Of a stretch of DNA of 64,000 bases, positions 59,723-64,000 are shown one piece after another. Every line of letters begins with the position of its first letter. Within the stretch, counting starts at the first letter, position 1. The notes beneath the pieces were generated by a model. The model had not been told where the DNA came from. It saw only the letters and a list, made by a program, of their open reading frames with translations, and ran no database searches. The DNA lies in NCBI RefSeq assembly GCF_042242105.1, contig NC_092026.1:24767691-24831690 (forward strand), written 5' to 3'. The DNA is from Pempheris klunzingeri. Its lineage: Eukaryota > Chordata > Actinopteri > Acropomatiformes > Pempheridae. The translations under genes and the position numbers were made by a program.

Positions 59723-62700
59723 CTAGAGCTGCCTGGAGGCTGCAGAGTGGATGATGTCCTCCAGAACGTCAGCCTGGAAGAAAACACCCATAGAGACACT
59801 TTGAGCTGTGTGAAGCGACCACCACGTGTCCTCTCCACAGACTAGCTGAAGCCTCCCAGCTGTGCCTGCACCTTTACCTGGCTGCTCTGGCCCACGCTGG
59901 GCCTCTGGAGCTTGTAGACCGTCACTTGTCCCCCACTGTCTGCCGCCAGCACACAGTCTGTGTGTGAGGCGAACAGCAGGGCTGTCATCGTCACACCGGG
60001 GCCAGCAGGCTGCACCAGGAGTGGGTCCAAGCTGCAGCACGGACAAGGACACAATGGACCCTCAGGATCAGTCTTGGCCACAGAGTGAGATGGAGCCATC
60101 ACAGACAGTCTGACTCACATGCTGGAGCTGAGGTCCCAGATCTCCAGCTGTCCCTCATTAACGGCTCCAAAGACCGTGGCCCACTTCAGGGACCACTTGA
60201 TGTCGCGCACGGCTCTCTGGGTGGAGGTGAAGCCCAACACGGGGTTAAGGTAGTCCCGCCTCCACAGCTGGATGGTCCAATCAGAGGAGCAGCTCAGGAA
60301 CACATCTGGACTGAGTGGACACCATGCGATGCTGTTCACAGCACACTGAGGGGAGGGTGAGACCGTTACTGAGAACCCCCCCGTTATGACATTATAATAG
60401 CAGTGTTATTGAACAGCACAGGCCCAGACTCAGCTGTTTCCAGCTCGGGTCACAGTGTCAAACAGAAAGGTGTGAACACTTGCCAATAAACCCTGCTCAC
60501 CCAAACACAGGACTCCCAGACACCTGCACACCTTTAACCTAGCATCACGTAGGTTAAACATGTTTCTACAGGTGACAGCTGGGGGGGGGGGGGGCAGTAA
60601 GCCGTGTGCTGTGGGACAGAGCATGAACACACTTGATGTATGAAACGTGTGCCTGTGAGGTTGGTGTGGGTCTATAAGCAAAGGCTGCTGGTCTGCTGTG
60701 TTTTAGTGGCTGTGACCGGAGGAGGAGGAGGAGGAGGAGGAGGAAGAGGAAGAGGGGGAGGAGGTGATCCTGATACACATACAAAGTGTTTCCTATACGT
60801 GTCCACAAACTGCTGACTGTTGGAAGACGAGCATGTGTGGATGAGACCTTCCAATGTGCCCACCAGGTAGAGACTGGGGTCCTGGAGGAAACACAGGAGA
60901 CACATGTGATGCTGGAGGGTCATTTACAAAATCCAAGAGACAATAATCATTTCACTGACTGGTTTCTGTTCATGTTCACGTGCTCTGATGAGGTTCTGCT
61001 GCCCACTCACTGTTGGATGGAAGTCAAAGCACAGACCAGGAGTCAGAGCTGACAGCACACTGTCTGTCTGCTTCCCTCCAGCCTTCTTCTTTGGACTATC
61101 AATCTTCTTCAGCTTCATAAGGTCTGTGGCAAGAGACGCACAGCTTAGCTGAAAGCTAATGATGAGAATATGCTTCTTTTCCATTGTTAGTGTGGAATAT
61201 GAGAACACGCTCACGGCATTTGAAACACTTTATCTTCGTCTTGCCAAGTCTCTTCACGGTTCCAACATGACAAAAAAGGTCAATGCCATCAATTTTCAAA
61301 CAGAAGTTAAACTAAATGAATCGGATCGAGTGTGTTTCCGCACCTTTCTAAGCATGTTCACAGCTCAAGTTCAAAGTCTAAAGGCTCTCTGATGAGTTAG
61401 CAGCTTTCTCTCCGCAGATTGCAATTGTAGTTACTTCTGAGTTTCTGTATACTCTGAGTCTTTCTCATGAAGTGACGTACCAATGCAGTCAAGGCCACTG
61501 TTGCAGACAAACCACTTGCTGATCCTGCCGTCTGCAGCCACAGAGAGAAGAGCCTCCACCCTCTCCTCTCCCGACAAACTCAGCTCCTGCTGGGTCCATC
61601 TGAGCTGCCACACTGGGCCCAAGTGCTTGTTGGGACATTCCCTGCACACACACACACACACACACACTATGTTTCGCTATCTTTGTGGGGACCTTAAGCA
61701 TCACCAAACTAATATTTGGACTTGCCACTTTTAGTTTTGTCAATAGTAACAACATAGTTCAGAAAAATGTTCCCCACGCTCAGAGGTAAAAAGCAATACC
61801 GTGAGCTGAGTAGTGTACTGACACACGGCCCTCACCTGCTGCTGATGACATCGGACTTGTAGTCCTGACTGTGCACGTTGTAGAGAGCGATGCTGCCGTC
61901 CAGCATCCCCACAGCCAGCTGACTGGGGCTGCTTGATGAGAAATCCAGGGACGTCACAGCGCTGTCACAGTGGATCACACGCTCAGGCCACTGCACAGGG
62001 GACACATGCCAACATGAACTAAATGGTGGATGCTGCTGGGGAGACACGGAGCACTGAGGGGTGACGACTGAGTCAGGAGAGGTACATAAAGTGAAAGCCA
62101 AGTCGTACCGCGGGGTTTTTGAGAGACCAGCAGCACACCAGGCCTGGTTTCTGCTTGCTAGAGTCCAACTCACCATAGCCCACAGCCAGGAGGTCCTGGC
62201 AGAGACAGCACGTGTGTCAGTGATGTGGAACACAATCCATTACAGATTTATCATCTATTACACTAACAAGACCTGCAGTATTAGCAGCCACTGCAATCCC
62301 AGCGTCAGCAGGAGCAGCTCCTACTCAGCAGTGATGGATATGATTTTGAAGAATTTGTATTTGCATGTTGGACACACACACAAAATTGGACAAAATGCAC
62401 AAGAGCCGACAGAGGCAGGCGTGTCTGTTACCGGGTTCTTCTTGTTCCAGGCCATGCTGCTGACGCTGCGTCCTCTGCTCAGCTCACAGCTGAAAGCCCA
62501 GAGACGCTGCAGGGCTGCACATCCAGGACTCTCTGTGCCCCCCTCCCTCTGCCTGTCTGGACCATACATCACATTTACACTCGCGTGCTTCCATCTGGTC
62601 CTTCAGTATCTATTATGAAGCATCCTGACACATCTGCATCATCACTTGTGAGGAGAACACTAGAGCGGTGAGCTGAGTTTACCTCGTGGTTGGGGCAGCT

Positions 62701-63835
62701 GTCTGTACGCAGCCAGCCTGGGCTGGAAGCTGTTTCCCAGGATGCTCCTCTCCATTACCATTAAGCACTGCTGGAACCTCTGTGACTGCATGATCAGCTG
62801 CAGGTCGGACTCTGTGTTTGAACTGTTCCCAAACACTTCCACCTCTCTCAGTGAGCTGGCAGCACTGGCTGAGGGAGGGAGAGAGAAGGACAACGGACTC
62901 ACACATGCAGCTGGAGGAAATCATATTCTTTCTTCAAGTTTCAAGACCTTTATTTGTCACATAGACGGTTATACACAGTATAATGACTGACTGATAACCA
63001 TCTGAGAGGTCATGTTCATGTATCTACATCCACACATTCAGAGCCAGTAGAGCCCAGACTGAAGCGGAGCATCCTCTCTCTCCTCATCATGTTACCTGTA
63101 CTGGCTGTGCTACCCAGTGACACGCTCCTCTCTGCACCTCTGCTGCCGTCCACCACAGCCTCCGGACAGTTGACCCCCTCCGCCTCAGGGCTGCACACAG
63201 GGTCCTCCGCCTCAGGGCTCATCAGGGTGTCATACAGGTCCCAGGGGGTAACTGTTGTGGCTGAGGACATGGAAACATTGGAAAAGATGAGCACTATCAC
63301 TGAAGAACAGAAACCCTGCTGCTATTTGTAGATCTAGTTTGTAAGTCCAACAGTAAGAATTTATCGTTCAAAGTCATTTTGCAAACACAAATCTACTGGC
63401 TCCAGTTTCTTTATCCTTCTTTTCTTTGTGAGTGATTGAACTCTGAGTGTGTGAGTGTCAGCTGTGTGTGTGTGAACTGTGTGTGTGAACTGTGAGTGTG
63501 TGTGAACTGTGTGTGTGTAAGTGTGTGTGAACTGTGTGAGTGTGTGAACGGGGTGTGTGAGTGGAGGTGGAGGCAGTGGAGGGCATCCATGCTCGCAGAG
63601 GACAGATCCTTTAATACACCGCCCTTTAATCGAGCGTCTGAGGTATGCGATCTGTTAGTGTATGACGTGCCTCCAGGGACCAGAGGGCATCTGACCTGTG
63701 TCCACCATGACCACGGCGTCACTCTGGACCTGTTTGTTCTTAGCTGCTCCATTCAGTGTCTGCACCGATCGATCCACGTACTTATCAGTGCCCATTCTGT
63801 TCCTGCAAACCTCAGCATACTGGCTATTTCTCTCT
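59723..63835 (-). CDS. dnai4: Axonemal dynein intermediate chain 4 (WDR78), 3' part, 12 exons
   Basis: DNAI4/WDR78 is the vertebrate counterpart of Chlamydomonas IC138, a WD-repeat intermediate chain of inner-arm dynein f in motile cilia. Exons (minus): 63835-63696, 63260-63096, 62868-62683, 62556-62432, 62195-62109, 61990-61836, 61641-61481, 61123-61011, 60881-60783, 60345-60119, 60031-59878, 59773-59723. Phases join throughout to a TAG at 59725-59723. Landmarks: VCRNRMGTDKYVDRSVQT, then PWDLYD (N-terminal linker), then WD blocks SMAWNKKNP + DLLAVGYGE + GLVCCWSLKNP, then WPERVIHCDSAVTSLDF + LAVGMLDGSIALYNV. Next come NKHLGPVWQLRW + LLSVAADGRISKW, LTPGLCFDFHP + YLVGTLEGLIHTCS, NSIAWCPLSPDVFLSCSSDW, GAVNEGQLEIWDL and DCVLAADSGGQVTVYKL. 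The end is HSAASRQL. The N-terminal portion lies off the right edge. The first listed acceptor may be 63835 or 63833 (CCCAGAGAG). Confidence 0.94.
60581..60594. repeat. Short poly(G) run in a dnai4 intron
   Basis: 14 consecutive G between the exons starting at 60881 and 60345. Confidence 0.9.
60718..60765. repeat. (GGA)n-rich purine tract in a dnai4 intron
   Basis: GGAGGAGGA... with AAG interruptions, next to the donor of the exon ending at 60783; pyrimidine-rich (TCC) in the transcript. Confidence 0.85.
61645..61668. repeat. TG tract (transcript) at a dnai4 acceptor
   Basis: Plus-strand AC run of 12 units. On the dnai4 transcript it is a TG run that ends directly in TGCAG before the exon starting at 61641. 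Confidence 0.94.
63430..63560. repeat. GTGTGAACT-rich degenerate microsatellite in a dnai4 intron
   Basis: GTGTGTGAACTGTGAGTGT units repeated irregularly; CA-rich in the transcript. Spurious His/Thr-rich frames cross it. Confidence 0.85.
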
Positions 63836-63969
63836 CTGGGAAAACAAGGTGAAGAGGACACCAGCTTGTTAGAGTTAAAGAAGAGTATTTATTTTTCAAA
63901 AGCTGGTCAATAAGACAGACACTGCATCAGTATGTGTGTGCCAGAACAGCTCCATAGAGAGAGACGTAC

Positions 63970-64000
63970 CAAACTCGTCTATTTGTGAGTTTAAGAAGAT
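63970..64000 (-). CDS. dnai4: Possible further dnai4 exon, 3' end, cut by the window edge
   Basis: On the minus strand an open frame reads IFLNSQIDEF plus one base and then meets a good donor (G|GTACGT). One leftover base joins in frame with the next exon only if that exon's acceptor is the second AG (start 63833), giving ...DEFERNSQYAEV, which fits the Asp/Glu-rich linker of the family. Only 31 bases are visible. Confidence 0.45.

Overview
The window looks like nuclear DNA of a percomorph-type teleost fish. It has intron-rich vertebrate genes with short GT-AG introns, many long CA/GT microsatellites, and decayed LINE, SINE and Ty3/gypsy copies of the kind seen in ray-finned fish. No bacterial or organellar genes were seen. 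I could not determine the species.

Four protein-coding genes account for nearly all supported coding sequence. In order: (1) ttpa, alpha-tocopherol transfer protein, minus strand, 5 exons, 2444-6621; (2) xpr1, the SPX/EXS phosphate exporter, minus strand, 16 exons, 13179-38384, with a 12.5 kb first intron; (3) a cdc14a-type dual-specificity phosphatase, plus strand, 14 exons, 48031-57730; (4) dnai4 (wdr78), an axonemal dynein intermediate chain, minus strand, 12 clear 3' exons from 59723 and running off the right edge. The first three are complete, and every splice phase closes without a frameshift, giving predicted proteins of 295, 691 and 485 residues.

ttpa and xpr1 lie in tandem on the same strand, separated by 6.6 kb that must hold the xpr1 3' UTR and the ttpa promoter. 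xpr1 and cdc14a are divergent, about 9.6 kb apart, with a decayed Ty3/gypsy element (43170-44720) between them. cdc14a and dnai4 are convergent, with 2 kb between stop codons and a two-faced poly(A) signal in that gap. CDC14A and DNAI4 are both linked to cilia. TTPA (lipid transfer) and XPR1 (phosphate export) are metabolic and I see no pathway joining the four.

No clearly new biological system was found. The most unusual signal is the repeated placement of long TG (UG in RNA) repeats against 3' splice sites in all four genes; at cdc14a exon 6 a 69-base TG tract is followed by a T-rich stub and the acceptor. Also notable are a 43-bp minisatellite in ttpa intron 1 whose units carry CCAAT- and TATA-like motifs, a 12-bp minisatellite in xpr1 intron 1 that creates long spurious open frames on both strands, and cdc14a intron 6, which is largely tandem repeats.
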